A stretch of 64,000 nucleotides of DNA, from NCBI GenBank assembly GCA_964006375.1, contig OZ023267.1, forward strand, positions 25,459,239 through 25,523,238, given 5' to 3'. Below the pieces are notes generated by a model. The model made no database searches, was not told the origin of the DNA, and saw only the letters and a program-made list of their open reading frames with translations. How positions within the stretch are numbered: position 1 is the first letter of the stretch; each line of letters opens with the position of its first letter. Below, one piece after another: positions 63,872 to 64,000 of this stretch. The DNA is from Tillus elongatus. Taxonomy: Eukaryota; Arthropoda; Insecta; Coleoptera; Cleridae. A program made the position numbers and the translations under genes.

Positions 63872-64000
63872 CAAGAGCGTCGGCCACATTGCCATCAACG
63901 TCCGAGTTCCCCGGTATCCAGACAAGCGACACTTTAATGTAACTGCCCAATTCGTTAAGGGCAGTCTTGCAACTTCGTACCGGTTTTTGAATCGTACCAG
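63872..64000 (-). pseudogene. LINE RNase H fragment at the window edge
   Basis: The minus strand encodes 'RSCKTALNELGSYIKVSLVW' and 'IPGNSDVDGNVADAL', the last helix and final catalytic Asp region of a LINE-type RNase H. It is cut off by (TA)n on one side and by the window edge on the other. It could belong to the same element as 61620-62060. Confidence 0.75.

Overview
The window is AT-rich eukaryotic nuclear DNA and looks like an arthropod genome, most likely an insect and possibly a beetle. It holds two spliced host genes with short GT-AG introns next to kilobase introns. It also holds Penelope-like, Gypsy and BEL-like LTR elements, Jockey/R1-type LINEs, mariner/Tc1/Tigger and hAT-type DNA elements, and long (TA)n arrays. 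Species assignment is inference only.

Host genes, both on the + strand. (1) 3211-29774 is a complete ten-exon polypeptide N-acetylgalactosaminyltransferase. The spliced CDS is 1794 nt (597 aa), in frame across every junction, and resembles the GALNT10 group: a type II Golgi enzyme that starts mucin-type O-glycosylation. (2) 48297-54734 is a complete two-exon ATP-dependent NAD(P)HX dehydratase (NAXD; 1005 nt, 334 aa), a metabolite-repair enzyme. The two genes have no evident functional link. Almost all their long introns and the 18.5 kb between them are mobile-element debris.

Layout. 1-3200: a TA-cored repeat, a direct duplication, a collapsed LTR element carrying a 48-nt copy of tRNA-Trp, and a Penelope-type hairpin. 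3200-29900: GALNT. Intron 4 carries a GC-rich tandem array, two inverted mariner MITEs and a LINE. Intron 5 carries a hAT-like element, a Tigger transposase split by a LINE, and 239 bp of pure (GA)n. Intron 6 carries nested mariner-type elements inside a (TA)n core, and a SINE. Intron 7 carries a rearranged mdg3-like LTR element. Intron 9 carries Penelope and LINE fragments. 30-48 kb: a long-TIR mariner with one duplicated arm, a Tc1-like fragment, two inverted R1-like LINE 3' ends, a TIR-complete mariner, a hAT MITE with perfect 8-bp TSD, a second Penelope element, a Gypsy RT fragment and another LINE scrap. 48-55 kb: NAXD, whose single large intron holds a MITE with 9-bp TSD, a foldback region containing head-to-head satellite repeats, and a mariner-like MITE. 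55-60.4 kb: a young Gypsy element with an intact gag-pol frame but most of its 5' LTR deleted, inserted into an older TA-cored repeat. 60.4-64 kb: the other half of that repeat, LINE fragments, a Penelope-type hairpin, another TA-cored repeat and a LINE RNase H fragment cut by the window edge.

The most notable signal is at 1464-1874. A target-site-bounded LTR remnant has a primer binding site that runs 48 nt into tRNA-Trp, through the anticodon. Its only difference from the tRNA sequence I recall lies exactly at tRNA position 58, the conserved m1A site that normally stops reverse transcription.
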